64,000 nucleotides of DNA from Streptomyces sp. MBT65. GTDB taxonomy: Bacteria > Actinomycetota > Actinomycetes > Streptomycetales > Streptomycetaceae. Both the position numbers and the translations under genes were made by a program. The stretch lies in assembly GCF_016612545.1 (NCBI RefSeq), contig NZ_JAENRY010000002.1:94009-158008 (forward strand), in the 5' to 3' direction. Below the pieces are notes generated by a model. The model ran no database searches. It worked only from the letters and a program-made list of their open reading frames with translations, and was not told the DNA's origin. Shown piece by piece: positions 1 through 7,939 of this stretch; positions within the stretch are counted from its first letter, which is position 1, and every line of letters starts with the position of its first letter.

Positions 1-171
1 GGCGCGCACGCCGTACCGCTCGGTGAGGAGGCCCGCGACCTTGCCGGCCGCCTCCGCGTCGAGGTCGCAGACGGCGACCGCGGCTCCCTGGGCGGCGAGC
101 CGGTCGGCGATCGCTTCACCGATGCCACGGCCCGCTCCGGTGACGAGTGCCACCTTGTCCCGTACGCTCAC
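1..171 (-). CDS. SDR-family oxidoreductase, 5' part only
   Basis: The reading frame starts at a GTG at position 171 and runs leftwards out of the window, so only the first 57 residues are visible. They begin MSVRDKVALVTGAGRGIGEA, the glycine-rich nucleotide-binding motif (TGxxxGIG) of short-chain dehydrogenases/reductases, followed by an acidic residue (CDLDAEA) at the end of the second strand. The start is supported by a GAGGGAGG ribosome site just upstream. It is divergent from the acyl-CoA dehydrogenase at 257, with an AT-rich leader between them, and probably serves the same catabolic programme as a 3-hydroxyacyl-CoA or alcohol dehydrogenase. The substrate cannot be told from this fragment. 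Confidence 0.85.
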   Translation of the reverse strand, partial: MSVRDKVALVTGAGRGIGEAIADRLAAQGAAVAVCDLDAEAAGKVAGLLTERYGVRA

Positions 172-200
172 GCGGCCTCCCTCGCCCGGCTGTCGATACC

Positions 201-230
201 GCGCTATTGTATAACTACTTCAGCTGAATA
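201..230. promoter_or_regulatory. AT-rich divergent leader with FadR-type operator match
   Basis: This AT-rich island lies between the divergent SDR (171) and acyl-CoA dehydrogenase (257). It contains TTGTATAACTA at 207-217, an exact match to the TNGTNNNACNA consensus described for FadR-subfamily GntR regulators. Directly next to it is the perfect palindrome TTCAGCTGAA (219-228). Two FadR-type regulators are encoded in the window. The operator role is inferred. Confidence 0.5.
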
Positions 231-256
231 AGCGAGATGCCTGAGCGGAGTCGAGC

Positions 257-1399
257 ATGCGCCGTACGATCTTCACCGAGGAGCACGAGCTGTTCCGGGA
301 CACCGCCCGCTCCTACTACCTGCGGGAATGCGCCCCGTACGGCGAGCAGTGGGAGCGGGACGGACAGGTGAGCCGGGCCGCGTGGGCGGCCGCGGGCAAG
401 GCCGGGCTCATCGGCTGGCAGTTCCCCGAGGAGTACGGCGGCCAGGGGATCTGGGACTTCCGCTACAACGCCATCATGGCCGAGGAGATGGCGGCCACCA
501 GCTCGGTCGGCATCGGGCTCGGGCTCCAGAACGATGTGATCCCGCCCTATCTGGCACGCCTCACCACCCCTGAGCAGAAGGCGCGTTGGCTGCCCGGAGT
601 GACCAGCGGCGAGACGATCTGCGCACTCGCGCTGTCCGAGCCGGCCGCCGGATCCGACCTCAAGGCCATCCGCACCACCGCCCGCCGGGACGGCGACGAG
701 TGGGTGATCGACGGGTCCAAGACGTTCATCACCAACGGCATCCTGGCCGACCTGGTCATCGTCGCCTGCAAGACCGACCCCGACGCCGGACACAAGGGCA
801 TCAGCCTGATCGTCGTCGAACGCGGCGCCGAGGGCTTCGAGCGCGGGCGCAAGCTCGACAAGGTCGGCATGAAGGCACAGGACACCGCCGAACTCTTCTT
901 CCACGAGGTCCGGGTCCCCGCCGAGAACCTCATCGGGCAGGAGGGGCGCGGTTTCTACCACATGATGGGCAACCTCCCCACCGAGCGCCTCGCCATCGCC
1001 GTCTCCTCGCTGGCGGCCGCCGAGCGCGCCTTCGAACTGGCGCTGGACTACGCGAAGACCCGCACCGCGTTCGGGCAGCCGATCGGCGAGTTCCAGGCGA
1101 ACCGGTTCGCCCTCGCCGACATCAAGGCCCGGCTGGGTGCCGCCCGCGTCTACCTCGACGGCTGCATCATGGCCCTGTTCCAGGGCGAGTTGACGGCCGA
1201 GGAGGCCGCCGCGGCCAAGTACTGGACCTCGGAGACCGGCTGGCAGGTCATCGACCGCTGCATGCAGCTCTTCGGCGGCTACGGCTACGTCAACGAGTAC
1301 GAGATCGCCCGGATCTGGCGCGACAGCCGGGTGCAGCGGGTCTTCGGCGGGACCTCGGAGATCATGCAGGAGATCATCGGGCGGTCTCTGGGGCTCTGA
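257..1399 (+). CDS. Acyl-CoA dehydrogenase, stand-alone type
   Basis: A 380-residue FAD-dependent acyl-CoA dehydrogenase that would introduce an alpha-beta double bond into an acyl-CoA. Visible motifs are the flavin/substrate signature ALSEPAAGSDL near residue 125, ITNG near 160, TRTAFGQPIGEFQ near 270 and C-terminal FGGTSEIMQEIIGR. The MCAD-type catalytic position (YEGT) reads FGGT, so the base is more likely the Glu in the LPTERL helix, as in isovaleryl-CoA or long-chain enzymes; that is inference by motif alignment. The ATG at 257 has a GGAG seven bases upstream. It is first in a run of co-directional catabolic genes, although a separate promoter precedes the next gene. Confidence 0.93.
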   Translation: MRRTIFTEEHELFRDTARSYYLRECAPYGEQWERDGQVSRAAWAAAGKAGLIGWQFPEEYGGQGIWDFRYNAIMAEEMAATSSVGIGLGLQNDVIPPYLARLTTPEQKARWLPGVTSGETICALALSEPAAGSDLKAIRTTARRDGDEWVIDGSKTFITNGILADLVIVACKTDPDAGHKGISLIVVERGAEGFERGRKLDKVGMKAQDTAELFFHEVRVPAENLIGQEGRGFYHMMGNLPTERLAIAVSSLAAAERAFELALDYAKTRTAFGQPIGEFQANRFALADIKARLGAARVYLDGCIMALFQGELTAEEAAAAKYWTSETGWQVIDRCMQLFGGYGYVNEYEIARIWRDSRVQRVFGGTSEIMQEIIGRSLGL

Positions 1400-1414
1400 C
1401 TGCTGATACATGCA

Positions 1415-1450
1415 TTGACTACCTTGGGTAAATAGGTTAGCTATTTAACC
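1415..1450 (+). promoter_or_regulatory. Promoter TTGACT-N17-TAGCTA with overlapping inverted repeat
   Basis: A near-ideal vegetative promoter drives the aldehyde dehydrogenase operon: -35 TTGACT at 1415-1420, a 17-base spacer, and -10 TAGCTA at 1438-1443. The -10 lies inside the inverted repeat TAAATAG-gttag-CTATTTA (1429-1447). The same layout recurs at 29465-29493, which suggests a regulator covering the -10. Confidence 0.65.
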
Positions 1451-1490
1451 TGATGGATGCACGGTAACGGACGGGCTGAAGGAGGCATCC

Positions 1491-2981
1491 GTGGTCGACG
1501 TCGATGTGAAGTTGCACCAGGACAGGGCGGAGAACGACCTGCCGCAGCCCAGGCTGGTCATCGGCGGCAGGCACATCGCCGACGCGAGCGGTGGCCTCTA
1601 CGAGCACCGCAACCCGGCGACCGGACTGGTGCAGGCGCACATCCCCCTCGCGGGCCCCTCCGAGGTGGACCGGGCCGTGGCCGCCGCCCGCCAGGCCTTC
1701 GAGGTGTGGGGAGCCATGCGCCCCGCCGAGCGCCGCCGACTGCTCACCCGTTTCGCCGGGCTGCTGCGCGACCACATCCCCGACTTCGCGGCGATCTGCC
1801 CACTGGAGAACGGCGTCTGCATAGGCGGCTGGGCGGACAACGTCGGTCCACACGTCGCCGAGTGGACCGAGTACTACGCCGGCTGGGCCGACAAGATCGA
1901 GGGCATGGTCGGCGCGGCCTACAGCTCGCACGAGAACGTCGAATACACCATCGCCGAGCCCTACGGCGTCATCGGCCACATCATCACCTGGAACTCGCCC
2001 GCGCTGTCCCTGGCGATGAAGGTCCCGCCCGCGCTCGCCGCCGGCAACACCGTGGTCATCAAACCGGCCGAGTCCACGCCGTTCTCCGCGCTGCTCTTCG
2101 CCGACCTGGCCCATGAGGCGGGTATCCCCGACGGAGTCATCAACGTCGTCACCGGACTCGGCGACGCCGGATCGGCCCTGGTCACACACCCCGGCGTGGA
2201 CAAGATCTCCTTCACCGGCGGCCCCGCCACCGCGCGCCGCATCATGGCCGACGCCGCGCTGAGCCTCAAACCCGTCCTCTTCGAACTCGGCGGCAAGTCG
2301 GCCAACCTGCTCTTCGCCGACACCGACCTGGACACCGTCGTGCCCTACTGCGCGGCCTTCGCCATGAGCAACACCGGCCAGGGCTGCGCACTGCCCACCC
2401 GACTGCTCGTCGAACGGCCGGTCTACGACGAGGTCGTCGCGCGCGTCGCCGGTGTCGTGGCCCACCTGCCCGTCGGCGATCCTCTCGACCCCACGACATA
2501 CATCGGGCCGCTCATCACCGAAGCCGCCCGCAACCGCGTCCAGAGCATGATCGACAAGGCGGTCGAGGCCGGCGCCGGGCGGCTCGTGCTCGGCGGTGAA
2601 CGCGTCGACACCGAGGGCTACTTCGTTTCCCCGACGGTGTTCGCCGACGTGGACAACCGGAGCGACCTCGCCCAGCAGGAGATCTTCGGTCCCGTCCTCG
2701 CCATCACCCCCTTCGACACGGAGGACGAGGCCGTCGCCCTCGCCAACGACACCCAGTACGGCCTGTCCGCCTACATCCAGTCCCGTGACATCGCACGTGT
2801 CAACCGCCTGGTGCCCCGTCTGAGAGCCGGGACGGTCTACGTCAACCCGGGCCCGAACCCCATCACTTCGCCCGCCACGCCGTTCGGCGGCGTCGGGATG
2901 AGCGGGTTCGGCCGGGAGGGCGGCAAGGCCGGTCTGGACGAGTTCGTCAGCGTCAAGGGTGTCGGCGTCGGCCGCGTCTGA
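1491..2981 (+). CDS. NAD(P)-dependent aldehyde dehydrogenase
   Basis: A 496-residue ALDH-superfamily enzyme oxidising an aldehyde to the acid. The proton-abstracting Glu is in LFELGGKSANL (about residue 265), and the nucleophilic Cys is in NTGQGCALPTR (about residue 300). The cofactor-binding ITWNSP and FTGG motifs are present, as is the C-terminal QEIFGPVL. The GTG start has a strong GAAGGAGG site five bases upstream. It leads a tight operon with an acyl-CoA ligase (3017), an Ltp2-like thiolase-fold protein (4596), a DUF35 protein (5744) and a FadR regulator (6160). That order fits oxidation of an aldehyde freed by retro-aldol cleavage, then re-activation to CoA, as in bile-acid side-chain degradation (inferred). 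Confidence 0.93.
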   Translation: MVDVDVKLHQDRAENDLPQPRLVIGGRHIADASGGLYEHRNPATGLVQAHIPLAGPSEVDRAVAAARQAFEVWGAMRPAERRRLLTRFAGLLRDHIPDFAAICPLENGVCIGGWADNVGPHVAEWTEYYAGWADKIEGMVGAAYSSHENVEYTIAEPYGVIGHIITWNSPALSLAMKVPPALAAGNTVVIKPAESTPFSALLFADLAHEAGIPDGVINVVTGLGDAGSALVTHPGVDKISFTGGPATARRIMADAALSLKPVLFELGGKSANLLFADTDLDTVVPYCAAFAMSNTGQGCALPTRLLVERPVYDEVVARVAGVVAHLPVGDPLDPTTYIGPLITEAARNRVQSMIDKAVEAGAGRLVLGGERVDTEGYFVSPTVFADVDNRSDLAQQEIFGPVLAITPFDTEDEAVALANDTQYGLSAYIQSRDIARVNRLVPRLRAGTVYVNPGPNPITSPATPFGGVGMSGFGREGGKAGLDEFVSVKGVGVGRV

Positions 2982-3016
2982 CTCCCCATCTCCCGAAAGC
3001 CTTTGGAGCCAAGAGC

Positions 3017-4591
3017 ATGCATTCCGCCCGCCGCCTGACGTTCGGCGACATCATCCGTGAGCACCGCAGGTCCTTTCCCGCCGGCGTCGCCCTCGTGGAC
3101 GGCGAAGTCCGGCTGACCTGGCCGCAGTTGGACGAGCGCACCAACCGCCTCGCCCAGGCCCTCGCGGCCGCCGGGGTCGGCCCCGGCGACCGCGTCCTGT
3201 GGCTGGGGCAGAACTCCTTCCGCATCTGGGAACTGCTCGGCGCCGCCGCGAAGATCGGCGCCATGGTCTGTCCCGGCTACTGGCGCTGGGCCGCCCCCGA
3301 AATGGCGTTCGCCGTCGAGGACTTCGACCCCAAGGTCGTGGTCTGGCAGGACGAGGAGATCGGCGACACGGTCGACAAGGCCAGGGCCGAACTCGGCAGC
3401 GACCACCGGGCGTTGTGGCTGCGCCACGACACTGAGGGCCCCGGCTCCTACGAGTCCTTCCTGGCCTCCGGCACGGATGCGGACCCGGCCGTCGACGTCG
3501 ACCCGGACTCCGCGCTCCTGGTCATCTACACCGCGGCCATCTCCGGACGCCAGTCCGGCTCGATGCTCTCGCACCGCAACCTCCTCGCCATGGGCGCGAG
3601 CGCCGCCTGGATGGGGGACATCGGCACCGAGACCGCCTTCCTGGGCGCCGGACCGATGTTCCACATCGGCAACTACCAGTTCTGGGGCGTCCCGGCCTTC
3701 GTGCACGGCGGCAAGAACGTCGTCGTCCGCCGCGTCGTCGCCGAGGAACTGCTCCCGCTGCTGGCGGCGGAGCGGTGCACGCACGCGTACCTGATGCCGC
3801 CGACCATCGCCCAACTCGTCGCCCTCAACCGGGAGGCGGGCCACGACCTCTCGCATCTGCGGGCCAGCGTCGCCGCCCCCCTCTGGCAGGGCACGGTGCC
3901 CACCGACACCAGCCGCTTCACCCGCAACGGCGGCGGCGAGGGCCGCGGCTACGGCCAGACCGAGGTGACCGGCTTCGCCGTGACCGGCGCCTACGGCGGC
4001 GCCGGCACCGGCAACGCGGGACGGCCCGGCCCCTTCACGGCCGTACGCATACTGGACGGCGCAGGCGGGGAGTGCGAGATCGGCCAGGCAGGCGAGATCT
4101 GTGTGCGTGGCGACCTGGTGCACCTCGGCTACTGGAATCGCCCCGAGATCAACGAGGACCGTTTCCGCTTCGGCTGGTGGCACACCACCGACCTCGGCCG
4201 GCGTGAGAGCGACGGCACGATCAGCTTCCTCGGCACCACGACCCGCATGCTCAAGTCGGCGGCGGAGAACATCTTCCCGGCCGAGGTGGAGAACTGCATC
4301 GAGTCGCACCCGGCCGTCAAGGAGGCCGCCGTGATCGGCGTGCCCAACGAACGCTGGGCCCAGGACGTCAAAGCGGTCGTCGTCCTGCACCCCGACGCCG
4401 GACCGGTCACGGCCGCGGACGTCATCGAGCACTGCCGGGCGCGGATCGCCTCGTACAAGAAGCCGAAGACGGTCGAGTTCGTCGACGTGCTCCCGCGCAC
4501 CAAGGACTTCGCCAAGGACTACGAGGTGCTCGACGAGCGCTTCGGCGGGGGCGGCTATCCCGGCGGCGACACACTCGGCGCGGGGCGGTGA
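3017..4591 (+). CDS. Acyl-CoA ligase (FadD-like, atypical P-loop)
   Basis: A 524-residue ANL-superfamily AMP-forming acyl-CoA synthetase. The order of elements is normal: an adenylate loop near residue 175, GYGQTEVTGF near 315, a hinge region with DLGRRESDGTISFLG near 395, and a C-terminal PRTKDFAKDYEV Lys region. The usual SGTTGxPKG loop is replaced by YTAAISGRQSGSMLSH, which also occurs in some actinobacterial ligases as far as I recall, so loss of activity should not be assumed. The start is the ATG with GGAG nine bases upstream. It probably activates the acid made by the adjacent aldehyde dehydrogenase or an imported acid. It ends four bases before the next gene. Confidence 0.9.
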   Translation: MHSARRLTFGDIIREHRRSFPAGVALVDGEVRLTWPQLDERTNRLAQALAAAGVGPGDRVLWLGQNSFRIWELLGAAAKIGAMVCPGYWRWAAPEMAFAVEDFDPKVVVWQDEEIGDTVDKARAELGSDHRALWLRHDTEGPGSYESFLASGTDADPAVDVDPDSALLVIYTAAISGRQSGSMLSHRNLLAMGASAAWMGDIGTETAFLGAGPMFHIGNYQFWGVPAFVHGGKNVVVRRVVAEELLPLLAAERCTHAYLMPPTIAQLVALNREAGHDLSHLRASVAAPLWQGTVPTDTSRFTRNGGGEGRGYGQTEVTGFAVTGAYGGAGTGNAGRPGPFTAVRILDGAGGECEIGQAGEICVRGDLVHLGYWNRPEINEDRFRFGWWHTTDLGRRESDGTISFLGTTTRMLKSAAENIFPAEVENCIESHPAVKEAAVIGVPNERWAQDVKAVVVLHPDAGPVTAADVIEHCRARIASYKKPKTVEFVDVLPRTKDFAKDYEVLDERFGGGGYPGGDTLGAGR

Positions 4592-4595
4592 CGCC

Positions 4596-5747
4596 GTGAG
4601 CGACCGCCAACCCGTCGTCGTCGGCGTCCATGCCACCGAACAGGCCCTGTCCCTCCCGCACCGCGACGCGATGGGTCTCGCCCTCGAAGCGGTGCGCGGC
4701 GCGATCGAGGACGCCGGGCTGGCCCCGTCGGACGTCGACGGCGCCCAGGTCGACTGGCCGGGTCCGGGCGGAGTCCCCGGCGAGGGCAGCTCGTGGGCCC
4801 GGATGCTCGGCCGGGACCTGCGCTGGACCAGCGACTCGATGCTCGACAACGCGGGCTCCCGAGGCCTGCTGAAGGCGGCGGCGGCCGTACGGGCCGGGCT
4901 CGCCGACACCGTCGTCGTCGGCGGCTGCAAGTTGGTCGCGCGTGGTGCGGGCCCCGTCGGCGCCGGGGTCCCGCTGGAGTTCGCCGACGTCTGGGGCAGC
5001 TATGTCGTCGCTCAGTTCGCCCTGGTGGCGGCCCGGCACATGCACGAGTACGGCACGACCTCCCGCCAGCTCGCGGAGGTCGCCGCCACCGTCCGCAACA
5101 ACGGCACCACCAACCCCGAGGCGATGATGTACGGCCGCGGTCCGTACACCGCGGACGACGTGCTCGCCTCCCGCATGGTGGCCACACCGTTCCACCTGCT
5201 GGACTGCTGCATCGTCGGCGAGGGCGGCGCCGCCCTCGTGGTGACCACCGCCGAACGCGCCCGCGACCTGCCCCACCCGCCCGTCGCCGTGCTCGGCGGC
5301 GGCATGGAGTACCACCAGGCCGCGTACGCCAACCCCGCCCTGTACCGCGAGGTCGGGCAACTCGGGCGGGACGCGGCCATTCGCGCGTACGCCATGGCAG
5401 GCGTCGGCCCGCAGGACGTGGACGTCTTCTCCCTCTACGACCCCAACTCCTTCGAGATCATCCGCCAGTTGGAGATCCTCGGCCTGTGCGGCGAGGGCGA
5501 AGGCGGGCCGCTGGCAGCCAGTGGTGCCATCGCCGTCGGCGGCAAGCACCCCGTCAATCCCGACGGCGGCTGCCTGGCGTACGCGTGGAACGGAACCCAG
5601 CAGATGACCCTCAAAGTCGTCGAGGCCGTACGGCAGTTGCGCGGCACGGCCGTCCACCAGGTCGAGGGCGCGGAACTGGCGGTCGTCGGCAACGCGGGTT
5701 CAGGCGCGCAGCACTACGAGATGAGCGTCCTGGGGAGGACACGATGA
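4596..5747 (+). CDS. Ltp2-like thiolase-superfamily protein lacking the catalytic Cys (probable side-chain aldolase subunit)
   Basis: A 383-residue thiolase-fold protein of the sterol-carrier/lipid-transfer (Ltp) group. Where thiolases carry NACASG, this protein reads LDNAGSRGLLKAA, so the nucleophilic Cys is absent. The GHPxGASG His motif is replaced by GGCLAYAWNG. Steroid Ltp2 aldolases are thiolase-superfamily members with such a repurposed site that uses tyrosines, and they work in complex with a DUF35 partner. The next gene, overlapping by four bases (ATGA), encodes exactly such a DUF35 protein. I infer a retro-aldolase that cleaves a beta-hydroxyacyl-CoA side chain. A non-catalytic scaffold is the alternative. 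The GTG start follows the previous stop closely. Confidence 0.82.
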   Translation: MSDRQPVVVGVHATEQALSLPHRDAMGLALEAVRGAIEDAGLAPSDVDGAQVDWPGPGGVPGEGSSWARMLGRDLRWTSDSMLDNAGSRGLLKAAAAVRAGLADTVVVGGCKLVARGAGPVGAGVPLEFADVWGSYVVAQFALVAARHMHEYGTTSRQLAEVAATVRNNGTTNPEAMMYGRGPYTADDVLASRMVATPFHLLDCCIVGEGGAALVVTTAERARDLPHPPVAVLGGGMEYHQAAYANPALYREVGQLGRDAAIRAYAMAGVGPQDVDVFSLYDPNSFEIIRQLEILGLCGEGEGGPLAASGAIAVGGKHPVNPDGGCLAYAWNGTQQMTLKVVEAVRQLRGTAVHQVEGAELAVVGNAGSGAQHYEMSVLGRTR

Positions 5748-6145
5748 GCCGCCCCGTGCCCGTGCCCACCGAACTGTCCCGGCCGTTCTGGGACGCGGCC
5801 CGGCGCGGTGACCTGGTGATCCCGTACTGCCCGGCCTGCGGGCTGCGCTTCTTCGTGCCAGAACCAGCCTGCCCCGGCTGCATGTCGACGGACTGGCGGT
5901 ACGTGCCCAGCGCCGGCCGGGGCACCGTCTACTCCGTGACCGTCGTGCACCGCGCACCCGGCCCCGGCTTCGACACGCCCTTCGCGCTCGCCGTGATCGA
6001 CCTCGACGACGGCGCCACCCTGCTCACCCACGTCGACGCCGGCGACCCGGACGACGTCGTCATCGGCCTGCGCGTACGCGTGGACTTCCGGCCGCTCACC
6101 GACGACATCACGCTGCCGTACTTCGTACCGGTCCCAGCCGATTGA
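5744..6145 (+). CDS. DUF35 OB-fold zinc-ribbon protein, partner of the Ltp2-like protein
   Basis: A 133-residue protein with an N-terminal rubredoxin-like zinc ribbon (YCPACGLRF then ACPGCMSTDW, two CxxC pairs) and a C-terminal OB fold (about residues 50-125). This is the standard DUF35 layout. DUF35 proteins bind acyl-CoA and complete the active unit of Ltp2-type aldolases and some thiolases. Translational coupling through the ATGA overlap with the upstream gene supports a heteromeric complex with it. The GntR regulator follows 14 bases downstream, so all these genes are probably one transcript from the 1415 promoter. Confidence 0.9.
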   Translation: MSRPVPVPTELSRPFWDAARRGDLVIPYCPACGLRFFVPEPACPGCMSTDWRYVPSAGRGTVYSVTVVHRAPGPGFDTPFALAVIDLDDGATLLTHVDAGDPDDVVIGLRVRVDFRPLTDDITLPYFVPVPAD

Positions 6146-6159
6146 AGGAGATGGATGCC

Positions 6160-6909
6160 GTGACCAACACGCCGGTACGGGTCCCGAAGATGGCCGAGCT
6201 GGTGGCGGCACAGCTGCGCCGCAAGATCGTGCGCGGGGAACTGGCCGAGGGAGAGGCGCTGCCCGCCGAGACGGCCCTGATGGCGGAGTTCGCTGTCTCC
6301 CGGCCGACGCTGCGCGAGGCGTTCCGGGTACTGGAGTCGGAGTCCCTGATCAGTGTGCGCCGGGGTGCCCGGGGCGGGGCCCGGGTGCAGATCCCGGAGG
6401 GCACGGTGGCCGCGCGCTACGCGGGAGTGGTCCTCGAGTACCGCGGTACGACCCTCAAGGACGTCTACGACGCCCGGACGGTCATCGAGGCGCCCTGCGC
6501 CCGTCTGCTGGCCCAGCGCCGCACCGACCAGGACCTGGAGCGGCTTCGGGCCTCCGTCGCCGAGGCCGAGGGACTCATGGACGACCCCTCGGCCTTCATC
6601 CGGGCCCACATGGAGTTCCACGCCCTCGTCGTCGAACTCGCCGGCAACGAGACGCTGAGCGTCCTCAACGGCATGGTCAGGAACATCATCGACCAGGCGA
6701 ACTGGTCCCATGTCGACCTCGACGCCGGCACCCCCGAGAACATCCGGGCCAACCGCCGGGGCTTCCGCGCCCACGGCGCGCTCGTCGAGCTGGTCGCCGG
6801 GCGCCGGGCCGAGGCCGCCGAGGAGCTGTGGCACCTCCATCTCCAGGAGGCCGAGGACTACCTGCTGCGGAGCAGGTCCATGACGACGGTCCTGGACCTG
6901 CTCGGCTGA
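6160..6909 (+). CDS. GntR/FadR-family transcriptional regulator, copy 1
   Basis: A FadR-subfamily regulator of about 249 residues: an N-terminal winged helix-turn-helix (VPKMAELVAAQLRRKIVRGE through SRPTLREAFRVLESE, then the wing SVRRGARGGARV) and an all-helical FCD effector domain (from about residue 85) that usually senses a carboxylate or acyl-CoA. I chose the GTG at 6160 because GAAGGAG at 6144-6150 is optimally spaced; an ATG at 6151 abuts the site. It closes the ALDH-ligase-aldolase operon and is a clear paralogue of the regulator at 25259. It probably represses or activates the island through the AT-rich leaders, including its own. Confidence 0.92.
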   Translation: MTNTPVRVPKMAELVAAQLRRKIVRGELAEGEALPAETALMAEFAVSRPTLREAFRVLESESLISVRRGARGGARVQIPEGTVAARYAGVVLEYRGTTLKDVYDARTVIEAPCARLLAQRRTDQDLERLRASVAEAEGLMDDPSAFIRAHMEFHALVVELAGNETLSVLNGMVRNIIDQANWSHVDLDAGTPENIRANRRGFRAHGALVELVAGRRAEAAEELWHLHLQEAEDYLLRSRSMTTVLDLLG

Positions 6910-6916
6910 CGACCCG

Positions 6917-7939
6917 TCAACTGCCGCGCAGGTCCCGCACGATCGGCTCCCACACCTCGGCGTCGATGTCGTACGCGGTGTAGAAGGACACCCGGTCCAC
7001 CAGAGCCCCGTAGCGACGCCTGATCTCGTCCGCCACCCGCTCCGGCTCCGCGACGACCGCGAAGGTGTGCAGGACCTCGTCGTCGACGAGGCCGCCCATC
7101 GCCTCCCACTTGTCCTCGCGGGACGACTTCGACAGCGCGTTCAGCTCGTCGCCGAGTTCGCCCCAGCCGTGGAGTTCCAGGACGCCGCGATAGGCGGGTG
7201 TGCTGCCGTAGAAGGCGATCTGGCGGCGGGTGCCGTCGATCGCGCGGGCCAGTTCCTCCTCGGTGCGGCCGGTCGCGGTGAGCAGCAGATGGGAGACGGA
7301 GAAGTCGCCCCGGGCGCGGCCGGACCGTTCGAGGCCCGACTCGACGGTCGGGAGGGTCACTTCCCGCAGATAGCGCTCGGTGGTGAAGCCGTGCGCCAGG
7401 AGCCCGTCGGCGACCTCGCCCGCCACCCGGGTCATGGCCTCGCCGACCGCGGCCACGAAGACCTTCGGGGCGCCGCCGGGAGCGGGCGGGGGCGAGAAGA
7501 ACGGGGACATGAGCGTGTGCGTGTAGAAGTCGCCGCGGAAGTCGAGCTTCTCGCCGTCGTTCCAGGCGGCCCAGATGGCACGCAGCGCGCTCACGTACTC
7601 CCGCATGCGGGCCGCCGGACGGCTCCACGGCATGGCGAAGCGCCGTTCGATGTGCGGTTTGATCTGGCTGCCGAGACCGAGCGAGAAACGGCCCCCCGAG
7701 TAGGCCTGCAAGTCGTGTGCGGTGTACGCGAGTTGCATGGGCGAGCGGGCGAACGCCACCGCGATCGCCGTGCCGACCTCCAGCCGGTCGGTGTGCTCGG
7801 CCGCGAGCAACAGCGGCAGGAACGGGTCGTGTTGCGACTCCGATGCCCACAGACCGTCGTAGCCGGCCTTCTCGTGGTGCCGCGCCTCCGCCACGACCTC
7901 CGTGGTGCCCCACACACTGAGCTTGCCGTCGACCTTCAT
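6917..7939 (-). CDS. Luciferase-like monooxygenase, probably F420-dependent
   Basis: A 340-residue TIM-barrel protein of the bacterial luciferase-like monooxygenase (LLM) superfamily. It opens KLSVWGTTEVVAEARHHEKA and has GLWASESQHDPF, the conserved AVAFARSPMQLAYTAHDLQ segment and SGGRFSLGLGSQIKPH, typical of the F420-dependent class. The start ATG overlaps the stop of the upstream acyl-CoA dehydrogenase, and GAGGGAG precedes it. It is third in a three-gene leftward operon (9869 to 6917). It could oxidise an intermediate or act as an F420 oxidoreductase. A LuxE/LuxC-type pair lies in the same island, but no LuxA/B-like function is shown by the sequence. Confidence 0.85.
   Translation of the reverse strand: MKVDGKLSVWGTTEVVAEARHHEKAGYDGLWASESQHDPFLPLLLAAEHTDRLEVGTAIAVAFARSPMQLAYTAHDLQAYSGGRFSLGLGSQIKPHIERRFAMPWSRPAARMREYVSALRAIWAAWNDGEKLDFRGDFYTHTLMSPFFSPPPAPGGAPKVFVAAVGEAMTRVAGEVADGLLAHGFTTERYLREVTLPTVESGLERSGRARGDFSVSHLLLTATGRTEEELARAIDGTRRQIAFYGSTPAYRGVLELHGWGELGDELNALSKSSREDKWEAMGGLVDDEVLHTFAVVAEPERVADEIRRRYGALVDRVSFYTAYDIDAEVWEPIVRDLRGS

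Noticed and set aside
2837..4930. Long leftward open frames opposite the ligase and thiolase-fold genes
   Set aside because: They are antisense shadows caused by GC-rich third positions; their sequences are Arg/Gly/Val-rich with no family motif, while the rightward genes have full motifs.
6917..7939. Calling the luciferase-like protein a true LuxA/LuxB
   Set aside because: It has the signature of F420-type members of the superfamily and no LuxB partner; the LuxC/LuxE pair is far away and in another operon.
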